Shown here one piece after another: positions 12,263-22,046 of a stretch of DNA of 64,000 bases. The stretch is taken from assembly GCF_030687145.1 (NCBI RefSeq), contig NZ_CP117460.1:6014001-6078000 (forward strand), read 5' to 3'. The notes beneath the pieces are model-generated. The model saw nothing but the letters and a program-made list of their open reading frames with translations, searched no databases and was not told the origin of the DNA. Source of the stretch: Pseudomonas sp. FP1742. GTDB lineage: Bacteria > Pseudomonadota > Gammaproteobacteria > Pseudomonadales > Pseudomonadaceae. A program made the translations under genes and the position numbers. Every line of letters begins with the position of its first letter. Within the stretch, counting starts at the first letter, position 1.

Positions 12263-14185
12263 ATGAGTATCTTTAGCCACTTCCAACAACGCTTCGAGTC
12301 CACACGCCAGGAAGAATTCTCCCTGCAGGAGTACCTGGAACTGTGCAAAAAGGACCGCAGCGCCTACGCCTCCGCCGCCGAGCGTCTACTGCTGGCCATC
12401 GGGGAGCCGGAGCTGCTCGACACCTCGACCAACTCGAGGCTGTCGCGAATTTTTTCCAACAAGGTGATCCGTCGCTATCCGGCCTTTGAAGACTTCCATG
12501 GGATGGAAGAATGCATCGACCAGATCGTGTCGTATTTCCGTCATGCCGCTCAGGGCCTGGAGGAAAAGAAACAGATCCTCTACCTGCTTGGTCCAGTCGG
12601 TGGCGGTAAATCATCTTTGGCCGAAAAGCTAAAACAGCTGATCGAGAAAGTGCCCTTCTACGCAATCAAGGGCTCGCCGGTTTTCGAGTCGCCTCTGGGT
12701 CTGTTCAACGCCACTGAAGATGGCGCGATCCTCGAAGAAGACTTCGGCATCCCCCGGCGCTATCTCAACACCATCATGTCGCCATGGGCCACCAAGCGCC
12801 TGGCCGAATTCGGCGGCGACATCAGCCAGTTCCGGGTGGTGAAACTCTATCCGTCGATCCTCAACCAGATTGCAGTCGCGAAAACCGAGCCAGGCGATGA
12901 AAACAACCAGGACATCTCGGCACTGGTGGGCAAGGTCGATATCCGCAAACTGGAAGAGTTCCCGCAGAACGACGCCGATGCCTACAGCTATTCGGGCGCA
13001 CTGTGCCGGGCCAACCAGGGTCTGATGGAATTCGTCGAAATGTTCAAGGCACCGATCAAGGTGCTGCACCCATTGCTGACGGCCACCCAGGAAGGCAACT
13101 ACAACAGTACCGAAGGCCTGGGGGCGATTCCGTTCACCGGGATTCTGCTGGCCCACTCCAACGAATCGGAATGGCACACCTTCCGCAACAACAAGAACAA
13201 CGAAGCCTTCATCGACCGGATCTATATCGTCAAAGTGCCGTACTGCCTGCGCGTCAGCGACGAGGTGAAGATCTACGACAAGCTCCTGTTCAACAGCTCG
13301 CTGGCCAAGGCCCATTGCGCGCCTGACACCTTGAAAATGCTCGCCCAGTTCACCGTGCTTTCGCGTCTCAAAGAGCCGGAAAACTCCAACATCTACTCCA
13401 AGATGCGCGTGTATGACGGCGAAAACCTCAAGGACACCGATCCGAAGGCCAAGTCGATCCAGGAATACCGCGACGCAGCGGGTGTCGACGAAGGCATGAA
13501 CGGTCTGTCGACCCGTTTCGCGTTCAAGATTCTGTCGAAGGTCTTCAACTTCGATCCCCACGAAATCGCCGCCAACCCGGTGCATCTGCTCTACGTGCTG
13601 GAACAGCAGATCGAACAGGAACAATTCCAGGCCGAAACCCGCGAACGCTATCTGCGCTTCCTGAAAGAGTACCTGGCGCCGCGTTATATCGAATTCATTG
13701 GCAAAGAGATCCAGACTGCCTACCTCGAGTCTTACAGCGAGTACGGCCAGAACATCTTCGATCGCTACGTGCTGTACGCCGACTTCTGGATTCAGGATCA
13801 GGAATACCGCGATCCGGAAACCGGCGAGATTCTCAACCGCGTCGCCCTGAACGAAGAGCTGGAGAAAATCGAAAAACCGGCCGGCATCAGCAATCCGAAG
13901 GATTTCCGCAACGAAATCGTCAACTTCGTACTGCGTGCCCGCGCCAACAACAATGGCAAGAACCCAACCTGGCTCAGCTACGAAAAACTGCGGGTGGTCA
14001 TCGAGAAGAAAATGTTCTCCAACACCGAGGACCTGCTGCCGGTCATCAGCTTCAACGCCAAGGCCAGCAAAGAGGACCAGCAGAAGCACAACGACTTCGT
14101 CACACGGATGGTCGAGCGGGGTTACACCGACAAACAGGTACGGCTGCTGTCCGAGTGGTACCTGCGGGTCAGAAAATCACAGTAA
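12263..14185 (+). CDS. prkA: PrkA-family serine protein kinase / AAA+ protein (YeaG)
   Basis: The 640-residue protein has an AAA+ ATPase module with Walker A GPVGGGKS at residues 110-117. The C-terminal half is PrkA-specific. PrkA/YeaG was described as a serine kinase in Bacillus and E. coli, but recent work suggests AAA+ protease activity for some homologues, so the biochemistry is open. E. coli YeaG-YeaH acts in adaptation to sustained nitrogen starvation. A strong ribosome-binding site (GAGGTGA) precedes the ATG at 12263. It heads a three-gene module with yeaH and spoVR, after a structured leader and a candidate stress promoter. Confidence 0.93.
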   Translation: MSIFSHFQQRFESTRQEEFSLQEYLELCKKDRSAYASAAERLLLAIGEPELLDTSTNSRLSRIFSNKVIRRYPAFEDFHGMEECIDQIVSYFRHAAQGLEEKKQILYLLGPVGGGKSSLAEKLKQLIEKVPFYAIKGSPVFESPLGLFNATEDGAILEEDFGIPRRYLNTIMSPWATKRLAEFGGDISQFRVVKLYPSILNQIAVAKTEPGDENNQDISALVGKVDIRKLEEFPQNDADAYSYSGALCRANQGLMEFVEMFKAPIKVLHPLLTATQEGNYNSTEGLGAIPFTGILLAHSNESEWHTFRNNKNNEAFIDRIYIVKVPYCLRVSDEVKIYDKLLFNSSLAKAHCAPDTLKMLAQFTVLSRLKEPENSNIYSKMRVYDGENLKDTDPKAKSIQEYRDAAGVDEGMNGLSTRFAFKILSKVFNFDPHEIAANPVHLLYVLEQQIEQEQFQAETRERYLRFLKEYLAPRYIEFIGKEIQTAYLESYSEYGQNIFDRYVLYADFWIQDQEYRDPETGEILNRVALNEELEKIEKPAGISNPKDFRNEIVNFVLRARANNNGKNPTWLSYEKLRVVIEKKMFSNTEDLLPVISFNAKASKEDQQKHNDFVTRMVERGYTDKQVRLLSEWYLRVRKSQ

Positions 14186-14215
14186 CCCGCTGCCGGTCAG
14201 ACCGGTTGTCGTTAG

Positions 14216-14257
14216 CCAGAGGCCTGTGTACGCTTTTTCTGTTACACAGACCTCTGG
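14216..14257. other. 15-bp hairpin between prkA and yeaH
   Basis: The arms 14216-14230 and 14243-14257 are complementary at 14 of 15 positions, with a 12-base loop (positions 14231-14242). The stem begins 30 bases after the prkA stop. The T-run lies in the loop, not after the stem, so it is more likely an mRNA processing or stabilising structure, or a partial attenuator, than a clean terminator. Confidence 0.6.
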
Positions 14258-14389
14258 GAGGTGTTCGAAAGTCGGTAACGAGGTTCAGCAGCATCCAAAA
14301 GCGCTTGGGGGAAGCGTGAACATCCCTTGGCACCGATCCGATGCTGCATAACCGCTCGCCCCTTTCAGGACAGCTTCTAAGGAGCAGTC

Positions 14390-15661
14390 ATGAGCTATGT
14401 GATCGACCGACGTCTCAATGGCAAGAACAAGAGCACGGTAAACCGTCAGCGGTTTCTGCGGCGCTACCGTGATCACATCAAAAAGGCCGTCGAAGAGGCG
14501 GTAGGCCGGCGTTCCATTACGGATATGGAGCACGGCGAGCAAATCAGCATTCCCGGCCGCGATATCGACGAGCCGGTGCTTCACCATGGCCGGGGCGGCA
14601 AGCAGACCATCGTGCACCCGGGCAACAAGGAGTTCACCAGCGGCGAGCACATTGCCCGTCCGCCCGGAGGTGGCGGCGGCAGAGGTCCCGGCAAGGCCGG
14701 TAACTCGGGTGAAGGGATGGATGAATTCGTCTTCCAGATCACCCAGGAAGAATTTCTCGAATTCATGTTCGAGGACCTTGAACTGCCTAACCTGGTCAAA
14801 CGTCACCTGACCGGCACCGACACCTTCAAGACCGTACGCGCGGGCATCAGCAACGAGGGCAACCCGTCACGGATCAACATCATCCGCACGCTGCGTTCGG
14901 CCCATGCCCGGCGCATCGCCCTGTCCGGCAGCAGCCGGGCAAAACTGCGCGAAGTCAAAGAAGAACTGGCGCGGCTTAGACGAGAGGAGCCGGACAACTT
15001 CGGCGATATCCAGGACCTCGAAGCGGAAATCGAGAAACTCAGCGCGCGCATTCACCGAGTGCCATTTCTCGACACCTTCGACCTCAAGTACAACCTGCTG
15101 ATCAAGCAGCCGAACCCCAGCTCCAAAGCAGTGATGTTCTGCCTGATGGACGTGTCCGGCTCCATGACCCAGGCAACTAAAGACATCGCCAAACGCTTCT
15201 TCATCCTGCTGTACCTGTTCCTCAAGCGGAACTACGACAAAATCGACGTCGTATTCATCCGCCACCACACCAGCGCCCGTGAAGTGGATGAAGAGGAGTT
15301 TTTCTACTCCCGGGAAACCGGCGGCACCATCGTTTCCAGCGCCCTGAAACTGATGCAGGAGATCATGGCCGAGCGTTATCCGAGCAATGAGTGGAACATC
15401 TATGCCGCCCAGGCGTCCGACGGCGACAACTGGAACGACGACTCGCCGATCTGCCGCGACATCCTGATCAATCAGATCATGCCGTTCGTGCAGTACTACA
15501 CTTATGTTGAGATAACCCCGCGCGAACACCAGGCCCTGTGGTTCGAATACGAACGCATCGCCGAAGCCTTCTCTGACACTTTTGCCCAACAGCAACTGGT
15601 TTCGGCCGGGGATATCTATCCGGTCTTCCGTGAACTCTTCCAGCGCAGGTTAGTGACATGA
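14390..15661 (+). CDS. yeaH: YeaH/YhbH family protein (DUF444, VWA-like)
   Basis: The 423-residue DUF444 protein has a charged N-terminal region with a glycine-rich stretch (about 85-105) and a coiled segment (about 185-220). The C-terminal von Willebrand factor A-like domain has its MIDAS motif D254-V-S-G-S258. It is the standard partner of PrkA/YeaG. The VWA domain suggests a metal-dependent protein-binding adaptor. Its ribosome-binding site is AAGGAGCAG. The stop overlaps spoVR by four bases. Confidence 0.93.
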   Translation: MSYVIDRRLNGKNKSTVNRQRFLRRYRDHIKKAVEEAVGRRSITDMEHGEQISIPGRDIDEPVLHHGRGGKQTIVHPGNKEFTSGEHIARPPGGGGGRGPGKAGNSGEGMDEFVFQITQEEFLEFMFEDLELPNLVKRHLTGTDTFKTVRAGISNEGNPSRINIIRTLRSAHARRIALSGSSRAKLREVKEELARLRREEPDNFGDIQDLEAEIEKLSARIHRVPFLDTFDLKYNLLIKQPNPSSKAVMFCLMDVSGSMTQATKDIAKRFFILLYLFLKRNYDKIDVVFIRHHTSAREVDEEEFFYSRETGGTIVSSALKLMQEIMAERYPSNEWNIYAAQASDGDNWNDDSPICRDILINQIMPFVQYYTYVEITPREHQALWFEYERIAEAFSDTFAQQQLVSAGDIYPVFRELFQRRLVT

Positions 15662-17220
15662 CCGCCAAAGAGCAAAAGCGCCAACCCATTTCCACCGGCT
15701 CCGAATGGACGTTCGAGCTGATCCAGGCCTACGACCGCGAAATCAGTCGTCTCGCGGCCCGCTATGCGCTCGATACCTACCCTAACCAGATCGAAGTGAT
15801 TACCGCCGAACAGATGATGGACGCCTACGCCTCTGTGGGCATGCCCTTGGGTTATCACCATTGGTCCTACGGCAAACACTTCCTCAGCACCGAGAAGTCC
15901 TACAGCCGCGGCCAGATGGGGCTGGCCTACGAGATTGTGATCAACTCGGACCCTTGCATCGCCTATCTGATGGAAGAAAACACCATCTGCATGCAAGCCC
16001 TGGTGGTGGCTCACGCCTGCTATGGCCATAACAGTTTCTTCAAGGGCAACTACCTGTTCCGCACCTGGACCGACGCCAGCTCGATCATCGATTACCTGGT
16101 GTTCGCCAAGCAGTACATCATGCAGTGCGAAGAACGCCACGGCATCGACGCGGTGGAAGACTTGCTCGACTCCTGTCATGCGCTGATGAATTACGGGGTC
16201 GACCGTTACAAACGGCCTTATCCGATTTCCGCCGAAGAAGAACGTCGTCGGCAGAAAGATCGGGAAGAGCATTTGCAGAAGCAGATCAATGACTTGTGGC
16301 GGACGATTCCAAAAGGCGCGGACAAATTCAGCGACAAGGACAACGCACGCTTCCCCGCCGAACCTCAGGAAAACATCCTGTATTTCATTGAAAAACACGC
16401 ACCGCTGCTAGAGCCCTGGCAACGCGAAATCGTACGGATCGTGCGCAAGATCGCCCAGTATTTTTATCCACAGCGCCAGACCCAGGTGATGAACGAAGGC
16501 TGGGCCACCTTCTGGCACTACACCTTGATGAACGACCTTTATGACGAAGGCCTGGTCACCGATGGCTTCATGATGGAGTTCCTGACGTCCCATACCAGCG
16601 TGGTCTTCCAGCCCGGCTTCGACAGCCCTTACTACAGCGGAATCAACCCCTACACCCTGGGTTTTGCCATGTATCGCGATATCCGGCGGATATGCGAATC
16701 GCCCACCGAGGAGGATTACCGCTGGTTCCCGGAAATCGCTGGCACCGACTGGCTGTCCAGCATCAAATTCGCCATGAGCAGCTTCAAGGATGAAAGTTTC
16801 ATCCTGCAATACCTGTCACCCAAGGTCATCCGCGACCTCAAGTTGTTCAGCATTCTTGACGACGATCAGAAGGATGACCTGCTGGTTCCGGCGATCCACG
16901 ATGAAGAGGGTTATCGAACCATTCGCGAAACCCTGGCGGCGCAATACAACCTGGGCAATCGCGAACCCAACATACAGATCTACAGCATCGACCGGCGTGG
17001 CGACCGCTCGCTGACCTTGCGTCACCAGCAACACGACCGCAAGCCGTTGGGTGATTCCACCGAGGAAGTCCTCAAGCACCTGCACCGGCTCTGGGGCTTC
17101 GACATTCACCTGGAAACCCTGCAAGGGGATCAGGTGGTAAAAACCCACCATGTTCCGCCTAAAGGTGAGCACGGCGAGGGGGATTACGGTCGGCTAGACC
17201 TGGCTGTCATCCATCTTTGA
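15658..17220 (+). CDS. SpoVR family protein (YcgB)
   Basis: The 520-residue protein belongs to the SpoVR family, named for a Bacillus spore-cortex gene but widespread in non-sporulating bacteria. Recognisable blocks are the early WSYGKHF region, [16 protein letters not shown] and the central [17 protein letters not shown]. Its histidines resemble a metal site, but the activity is unknown. The ATG overlaps the yeaH stop, so prkA, yeaH and spoVR are one expression unit. In enterics and pseudomonads the trio is associated with stationary-phase and stress regulons, which supports a shared but undefined stress function. Confidence 0.92.
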   Translation: MTAKEQKRQPISTGSEWTFELIQAYDREISRLAARYALDTYPNQIEVITAEQMMDAYASVGMPLGYHHWSYGKHFLSTEKSYSRGQMGLAYEIVINSDPCIAYLMEENTICMQALVVAHACYGHNSFFKGNYLFRTWTDASSIIDYLVFAKQYIMQCEERHGIDAVEDLLDSCHALMNYGVDRYKRPYPISAEEERRRQKDREEHLQKQINDLWRTIPKGADKFSDKDNARFPAEPQENILYFIEKHAPLLEPWQREIVRIVRKIAQYFYPQRQTQVMNEGWATFWHYTLMNDLYDEGLVTDGFMMEFLTSHTSVVFQPGFDSPYYSGINPYTLGFAMYRDIRRICESPTEEDYRWFPEIAGTDWLSSIKFAMSSFKDESFILQYLSPKVIRDLKLFSILDDDQKDDLLVPAIHDEEGYRTIRETLAAQYNLGNREPNIQIYSIDRRGDRSLTLRHQQHDRKPLGDSTEEVLKHLHRLWGFDIHLETLQGDQVVKTHHVPPKGEHGEGDYGRLDLAVIHL

Positions 17221-17283
17221 TCCTGTTTTGGCCTCCGCAAGTTCGACGCAAAGGTTATTCTGTCGGGCTAACGGAGGTTTTTT

Positions 17284-18513
17284 ATGCAGATTTATAAAGT
17301 CGGTGGCGCGGTACGCGATCGCCTGCTGGGCAAGCCTGTCACCGATATCGACTGGGTCGTGGTAGGGGCCACCACCGAAGAAATGCTCGCCAAGGGGTTT
17401 CGTCCGGTAGGCGCGGACTTCCCGGTATTTCTTCATCCCAAAAGCGGTGAGGAATATGCCCTCGCCCGCACCGAGCGTAAAAGCGGTCGCGGCTATGGCG
17501 GCTTCACCTTTCACGCCAGCCCCGAAGTCACCCTCGAAGAAGACCTGATTCGTCGCGACTTGACGATCAACGCCATGGCCGAAGACGATCAACAGAACCT
17601 GACCGACCCCTACCATGGCCAGCGGGATCTGGAGGCTCGCCTGCTTCGTCACGTTTCCCCCGCGTTCGCCGAAGATCCTCTCCGCGTCCTGCGCGTTGCC
17701 CGCTTCGCCGCGCGTTACGCGGGACTGGGTTTCACCGTCGCCCCCGAGACAATGGAACTGATGCGTATGCTCAGCGAATCGGGTGAACTGGAGGCGCTGA
17801 CCGCGGAACGCAGCTGGAAGGAAATCGCCCGCGCGCTAATGGAAGACCAGCCTCAGGTGTTCATCCAGGTACTGCGCGAATGCGGCGCGCTCAAGGTGCT
17901 GATGCCGGAAGTCGATGCACTGTTCGGCGTACCGCAACCCGAAGCCCATCACCCGGAAATCGACACGGGCGTGCATACCCTGAGCGTGCTGGACCAAGCG
18001 GCGCTGCACAAACAACCGCTGACCGTGCGCTGGGCCTGCCTGTTGCATGATTTGGGCAAAGGATTGACGCCCGAGGAAGAATGGCCTCGCCACATCGCTC
18101 ATGAGCACAAAGGCCTGAAGTTGATCAAAGCGGTCAACGAGCGCTTCAAGGCACCGAAGGACTGTCAGGAACTGGCGCTGCTGGTGGGCGAGTATCACAC
18201 CCATGGCCATCGGGCTCTGGAGCTGAAACCGTCGACCTTGCTGGAGCTGCTGCAGAGTTTCGACGTCTATCGTCGCCCTCAGCGCTTCGAGGAATTTATC
18301 GCGGCGTGCGAGATGGATGCTCGAGGGCGCAAAGGCCTGGAGCGGAGAAGTTATCCACAGGCGGATTATTTGCGGGGTGCGGCGAGTGCGGCCCGCGGCG
18401 TGGCGGTTCAGCCGTTGCTGGAGAAGGGGTTCAAGGGGCCGGAATTGGGCGAGGCGATCAAGCGCGAACGGCTCAAGGCGCTGAAGATTTACAAAGAGGC
18501 GGCGTCAGCCTGA
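17284..18513 (+). CDS. cca: Multifunctional CCA-adding tRNA nucleotidyltransferase
   Basis: The 409-residue class II nucleotidyltransferase has the N-terminal [10 protein letters not shown] motif and the metal-binding DxD in TDIDWVV. A C-terminal HD domain (CLLHDLGKG) gives phosphatase and phosphodiesterase activities. The enzyme builds or repairs the 3' CCA end of tRNAs. The ribosome-binding sequence is GGAGG, about 9 bases before the ATG. It is followed by a REP pair and the convergent folK gene. Confidence 0.96.
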   Translation: MQIYKVGGAVRDRLLGKPVTDIDWVVVGATTEEMLAKGFRPVGADFPVFLHPKSGEEYALARTERKSGRGYGGFTFHASPEVTLEEDLIRRDLTINAMAEDDQQNLTDPYHGQRDLEARLLRHVSPAFAEDPLRVLRVARFAARYAGLGFTVAPETMELMRMLSESGELEALTAERSWKEIARALMEDQPQVFIQVLRECGALKVLMPEVDALFGVPQPEAHHPEIDTGVHTLSVLDQAALHKQPLTVRWACLLHDLGKGLTPEEEWPRHIAHEHKGLKLIKAVNERFKAPKDCQELALLVGEYHTHGHRALELKPSTLLELLQSFDVYRRPQRFEEFIAACEMDARGRKGLERRSYPQADYLRGAASAARGVAVQPLLEKGFKGPELGEAIKRERLKALKIYKEAASA

Positions 18514-18517
18514 AAAG

Positions 18518-18586
18518 CTTCGCGGGCAAGCCCGCTCCCACAGGGTTTTGCATAGAACCTGTGAGAGCGGGCTTGCCCGCGATGAC
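18518..18586. repeat. REP pair (inverted)
   Basis: Inverted copies of the REP unit with the CGCGGGCAAGCCCGC core lie between the convergent cca and folK genes, separated by about 13 bases. This is the GGG subtype of the repeat, different from the GAG subtype at 1654. Confidence 0.9.
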
Positions 18587-18596
18587 GTCTGCAAGA

Positions 18597-19115
18597 TCAA
18601 AGCAGATTCAAAGGGGTCAACGGCTCACCGCGCCACTCAAAAGCCACCGGCGCCAACACCTGATCGATCCGTGCCTCACTCCACAGGGTCGCAAAGCTTT
18701 TGCCTACGCCCGGATGCACTCTGTCCGGCGCAATCAGCGACAATGGCCACAGTACGAAGGCATTTTTCAGGATTTCTGCCCGGGGCAAGATCAAGCCATC
18801 GAAGTTGCCCACCAGATCGCCGAACAACAGCACGTCGATATCCAGCGGCAAGCCCTTGCGGTCCGGCGCGTAGCGGCCATTATCCGCTTCGATGAATTTC
18901 AGCCGTCGATCCAGCTCCATCAGTGGCAGATCGGTGAAGGCCGAGACCACAAAGTTGAAAAACGGCCCGCTTTTGATCCCCACCGGCTGGCTTTCAAATA
19001 CCGCCGAGCAGCGCATATCCACCAGGAAACCCGCCAAGGCATCCAGGCCAGCCTGCAAATGGGATTCGCGCTCGATATTGCTACCGAGCCCGAGATACAC
19101 CTGAGTCAGCGACAT
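18597..19115 (-). CDS. folK: HPPK, 6-hydroxymethyl-dihydropterin pyrophosphokinase FolK
   Basis: The 172-residue protein starts with the HPPK signature VYLGLGSNIERE and contains PLDIDVLLFGD, with its catalytic aspartates, in the middle. It transfers pyrophosphate from ATP to the pterin in folate synthesis, directly after FolB in the pathway. The start overlaps the end of folB by 10 bases. Pseudomonads often carry a second folK near panB, so this may be one of two paralogues. Confidence 0.93.
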   Translation of the reverse strand: MSLTQVYLGLGSNIERESHLQAGLDALAGFLVDMRCSAVFESQPVGIKSGPFFNFVVSAFTDLPLMELDRRLKFIEADNGRYAPDRKGLPLDIDVLLFGDLVGNFDGLILPRAEILKNAFVLWPLSLIAPDRVHPGVGKSFATLWSEARIDQVLAPVAFEWRGEPLTPLNLL

Positions 19116-19459
19116 CCGCGCTCGATCTCCACGCCCACGCCCCTGGCAGCCGGAACGGCACCTGGCTTGGTCAGCTTGAGGTGCATCCAGGTGATCTTGA
19201 ATTCACTCATCAGGACTTCAACCAGGCGTTCGGCAAAGGTCTCGACCAGTTGAAACTGCGCCTGGTCGGCGAACGCCTGGATGCGCGACGAAACGCTCGC
19301 GTAGTCGAGCGCCAGCGTCAGGTCATCACCGGCGGCGGCCGGGCGATTGTCCCAGGCGAAGCTCAGATCAAGTCGCAGACACTGTCGGATGCCTCGTTCC
19401 CAGTCGTAGGCACCAATCACGGTGTCGACTTCCAGGCCCTCGATAAACACTCTGTCCAA
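19106..19459 (-). CDS. folB: Dihydroneopterin aldolase FolB
   Basis: The preferred start is a TTG at 19459 giving 117 residues, the usual length, beginning [19 protein letters not shown] lies about 8 bases upstream of it. An in-frame ATG at 19483 would add eight residues that do not look conserved and would leave the ribosome-binding site inside the gene. The conserved tyrosine and glutamate in GAYDWER and the lysine in LKLTKPGA are present. The enzyme cleaves dihydroneopterin to glycolaldehyde and 6-hydroxymethyl-dihydropterin. It is coupled to folK and divergent from plsY. Confidence 0.92.
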   Translation of the reverse strand: MDRVFIEGLEVDTVIGAYDWERGIRQCLRLDLSFAWDNRPAAAGDDLTLALDYASVSSRIQAFADQAQFQLVETFAERLVEVLMSEFKITWMHLKLTKPGAVPAARGVGVEIERGCR

Positions 19460-19533
19460 GCACTTCTCTCCGCTGCACGACAAGGGCGCAATGCGCCGTT
19501 AGAATCAGGGCGTCCTCGCCCGGAATAGTTAGC

Positions 19534-20103
19534 ATGTTTTGGTCACTGGCGATTTTCGCCTACCTGCTTGGCTCTCTGTCCTTCGCCATTTTGCTCAGCC
19601 GCCTGACCGGTACCCCCGATCCGCGAATGAGTGGCTCGGGCAATGCCGGCGCCACCAATATGTTTCGTCTGGCCGGCAAAAAACTGGCCATCCTGACCTT
19701 GCTTGGCGACCTGAACAAAGGCCTGCTACCCGTATTGATCGCGGGCGCTGCGGGTCTTTCACTGCAGGAGCAGGCCTGGATCGGCGTCTGCGCCGTCATC
19801 GGTCACCTGTTTCCACTGTACTTCCGCTTTCGCGGTGGCAAGGGTGTCGCCACCGCGGCCGGCATGTTGCTGGGGCTCTACCCGCCCGCCGCACTGCTGG
19901 CGGTCTGCGCCTGGCTGCTGACGTTCTACCTGACCCGCACCAGCTCACTCGCCGCCCTGATCGCCACACCACTGATCCTGCCGCTGCTCGCCTGGCAAGA
20001 ACCGGCGGCACTGCTGCCCATGAGTGCGCTCACGGGGCTGATCGTCTGGCGCCATCGCGGCAATCTACGCGACCTGTTTGCCGGGCGCGAACGGCATTTT
20101 TAA
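19534..20103 (+). CDS. plsY: Glycerol-3-phosphate acyltransferase PlsY
   Basis: The 189-residue inner-membrane protein has about five hydrophobic segments. The PlsY motifs are present: SGNAGATN near residues 35-42, the central [11 protein letters not shown], and a C-terminal RHRGN-type loop. It transfers the acyl group from acyl-phosphate, made by PlsX, to glycerol-3-phosphate, the first step of phospholipid synthesis. It is convergent with tsaD, with about 20 bases between the stops. Confidence 0.95.
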   Translation: MFWSLAIFAYLLGSLSFAILLSRLTGTPDPRMSGSGNAGATNMFRLAGKKLAILTLLGDLNKGLLPVLIAGAAGLSLQEQAWIGVCAVIGHLFPLYFRFRGGKGVATAAGMLLGLYPPAALLAVCAWLLTFYLTRTSSLAALIATPLILPLLAWQEPAALLPMSALTGLIVWRHRGNLRDLFAGRERHF

Positions 20104-20123
20104 AATACCGTGCGCGCCGCTCA

Positions 20124-21149
20124 TCACAGCGCCGATAACTGCTCCATCGGCCAGCGCGCCTGCACGCTGATCGCCAGGCTTTCATGCTGACCGGCCTGCA
20201 AGCGCTGGCAGCCAGCAAACGCAATCATCGCGCCATTGTCGGTGCAGAACTCCGGACGGGCATAAAACACGTCGCCCTTCATATCGCCGAGCATTTTTTC
20301 CAGTGACGTGCGCAATGCCTTGTTGGCGCTGACGCCACCAGCGATCACCAGACGCTTCATGCCGGCCTGTTTCAGGGCACGCTTGCACTTGATGGTCAAA
20401 GTCTCCACCACAGCCTGCTGGAACGCCAGCGAGATGTCGCAACGGGCTTGATCGCCGTCGTCCCCGGCGCTGACGCATTGCTGCCAGGTGTTCAAGGCGA
20501 AGGTTTTCAAACCGCTGAAGCTGAATGCCAGGCCCGGACGATCACACATCGGACGCGGGAAGACGAAACGTCCATCAACGCCTTGCGCCGCCAGACGAGC
20601 AATCTCCGGACCGCCCGGATAATTGAGGCCCATCATTTTTGCAGTTTTGTCGAACGCTTCGCCGGCGGCATCGTCGAGGGTCTCGCCCAGGAGCGTGTAC
20701 TGGCCGATCCCGTCGACCTGAACCAGCTGCGTATGACCGCCCGAGACCAACAAAGCGACGAACGGGAACTCCGGTGGCTGCGGCTCCAGCATCGGCGCCA
20801 GCAAGTGACCTTCCATGTGGTGCACGCCCAGCGCCGGGATACCCCAGGCAAAAGCCAGCGCCTGCGCGCAGGAAGCCCCTACCAGCAGGGCTCCGACCAA
20901 GCCGGGGCCGGCGGTATAAGCGATGGCGTCGATCTCGGTCGGCACGCAATCGGCCTCGGCCAGCACCTGACGGATCAAGGGCAGCATGCGCTTGACGTGA
21001 TCACGCGAAGCCAGCTCCGGCACCACGCCGCCATAGGCGCGGTGCAGGTCGATCTGACTGAACAGCGCATCGGCCAACAAACCGCGCTCACTGTCGTAAA
21101 GAGCGACACCGGTTTCATCGCAAGAAGTTTCTAATCCCAGTACTAGCAT
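20124..21149 (-). CDS. tsaD: tRNA N6-threonylcarbamoyladenosine synthase subunit TsaD
   Basis: The 341-residue protein is an ASKHA-fold enzyme (formerly Gcp/YgjD). The iron/zinc-binding histidines sit in [10 protein letters not shown], and the nucleotide-binding parts include [10 protein letters not shown] and [13 protein letters not shown]. With TsaB, TsaE and TsaC it makes t6A37 on ANN-decoding tRNAs. The gene is divergent from rpsU, as is usual beside the rpsU-dnaG-rpoD block. Confidence 0.96.
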   Translation of the reverse strand: MLVLGLETSCDETGVALYDSERGLLADALFSQIDLHRAYGGVVPELASRDHVKRMLPLIRQVLAEADCVPTEIDAIAYTAGPGLVGALLVGASCAQALAFAWGIPALGVHHMEGHLLAPMLEPQPPEFPFVALLVSGGHTQLVQVDGIGQYTLLGETLDDAAGEAFDKTAKMMGLNYPGGPEIARLAAQGVDGRFVFPRPMCDRPGLAFSFSGLKTFALNTWQQCVSAGDDGDQARCDISLAFQQAVVETLTIKCKRALKQAGMKRLVIAGGVSANKALRTSLEKMLGDMKGDVFYARPEFCTDNGAMIAFAGCQRLQAGQHESLAISVQARWPMEQLSAL

Positions 21150-21348
21150 GGGTTTGCGCCTTGTAGAGGCTGAATTCGAAGGCGCGCATAATAGTCGTCG
21201 CGTGATGCCCCGACCAGCGGTTTTCGATCAGAGGCTTTGCATTCCGAGCGATGAGGGGTTAACATCCGCAACCCTTAAAAACCGACGTCTTCAAGTGCTC
21301 TTTTGCCGCGAGGATGTTGACCCCGGTAATGAATGAAGGTAGCTCTGG

Positions 21349-21564
21349 ATGCCAGCCGTCAAAGTTAAAGAGAACGAACCCTTCGACGTAGCTCTGCGTC
21401 GTTTCAAGCGCTCCTGCGAAAAAGCCGGTGTACTGGCTGAAGTTCGTAGCCGCGAATTTTACGAGAAGCCTACTTCTGAGCGTAAGCGCAAAGCAGCAGC
21501 CGCTGTTAAGCGTCACGCCAAGAAAGTACAGCGCGAACAGCGCCGCGCCGTTCGTCTGTACTAA
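21349..21564 (+). CDS. rpsU: 30S ribosomal protein S21
   Basis: The 71-residue basic protein is full-length S21 ([20 protein letters not shown] at the N-terminus). S21 helps mRNA base-pairing at the anti-Shine-Dalgarno region of the 30S platform. GAAGGTAG about 10 bases before the ATG is the ribosome-binding site. It is the first gene of the macromolecular synthesis block with dnaG and rpoD. Confidence 0.97.
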
Positions 21565-21594
21565 TACACAGACGATCGTAGCAAGCTTCTGCCA

Positions 21595-21615
21595 AGCCCG
21601 GCCCTCAGCCGGGCT
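21595..21615 (+). terminator. Hairpin after rpsU (possible attenuator)
   Basis: AGCCCGGC (21595-21602) and GCCGGGCT (21608-21615) form a perfect 8-bp stem with a 5-base loop, 30 bases after the rpsU stop. No clear T-run follows. A leaky terminator here would let S21 be made in excess over primase. Confidence 0.45.
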
Positions 21616-22046
21616 AATGGCATTTGCGGACAACGCTTGATGCTTCACCGTCAAAGCCGCAGACGCGACCGAGACAAACCTGCTTCACAGCGTCAGACCT
21701 GGCTCTTTTGCCAGCGGTGCACGTCTTTTCTGACGAGCCTTTCAAGGCTACTGACGAGCACACCCACTGATTCCTCTCACGACGATCAGCCCAAGGCACC
21801 TTCTTGCGTGCCCGCTTATGAGCTATCCGAGGCCATTGACTGGCCGTCGCCGGACTCAGCGAAACACTTTCAAATAGTCGAATGCTGATTGGTACTAACG
21901 TCAGTGGATTTTCGGCAGATACACTTCCCGACAGCGATTACGCAGACGACACCGGTCGAGCCGCACACCCTGCGCGCCTCAAACAATGACCAGCGTTCGG
22001 CCGCCCTTCGTTTCGGGTCCATTTCAGCGCAGATGACGAGAACGCC
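21616..22046. other. Spacer between rpsU and dnaG without a convincing gene
   Basis: I see no supportable gene in this stretch of about 430 bases. The short open frames here lack recognisable motifs and good ribosome-binding sites. P. aeruginosa has a small gene (PA0578) at this place; from memory P. putida has none. It presumably holds the dnaG leader and promoter signals. Confidence 0.6.

Noticed and set aside
21637..21888. 83-residue frame between rpsU and dnaG
   Set aside because: No recognisable motif and no ribosome-binding site; composition looks non-coding, and it does not resemble YqeY.
21892..21914. Possible LexA box before dnaG (CTG...CAG)
   Set aside because: The spacing between CTG and CAG is 14 bases, not the 10 required by the LexA consensus.
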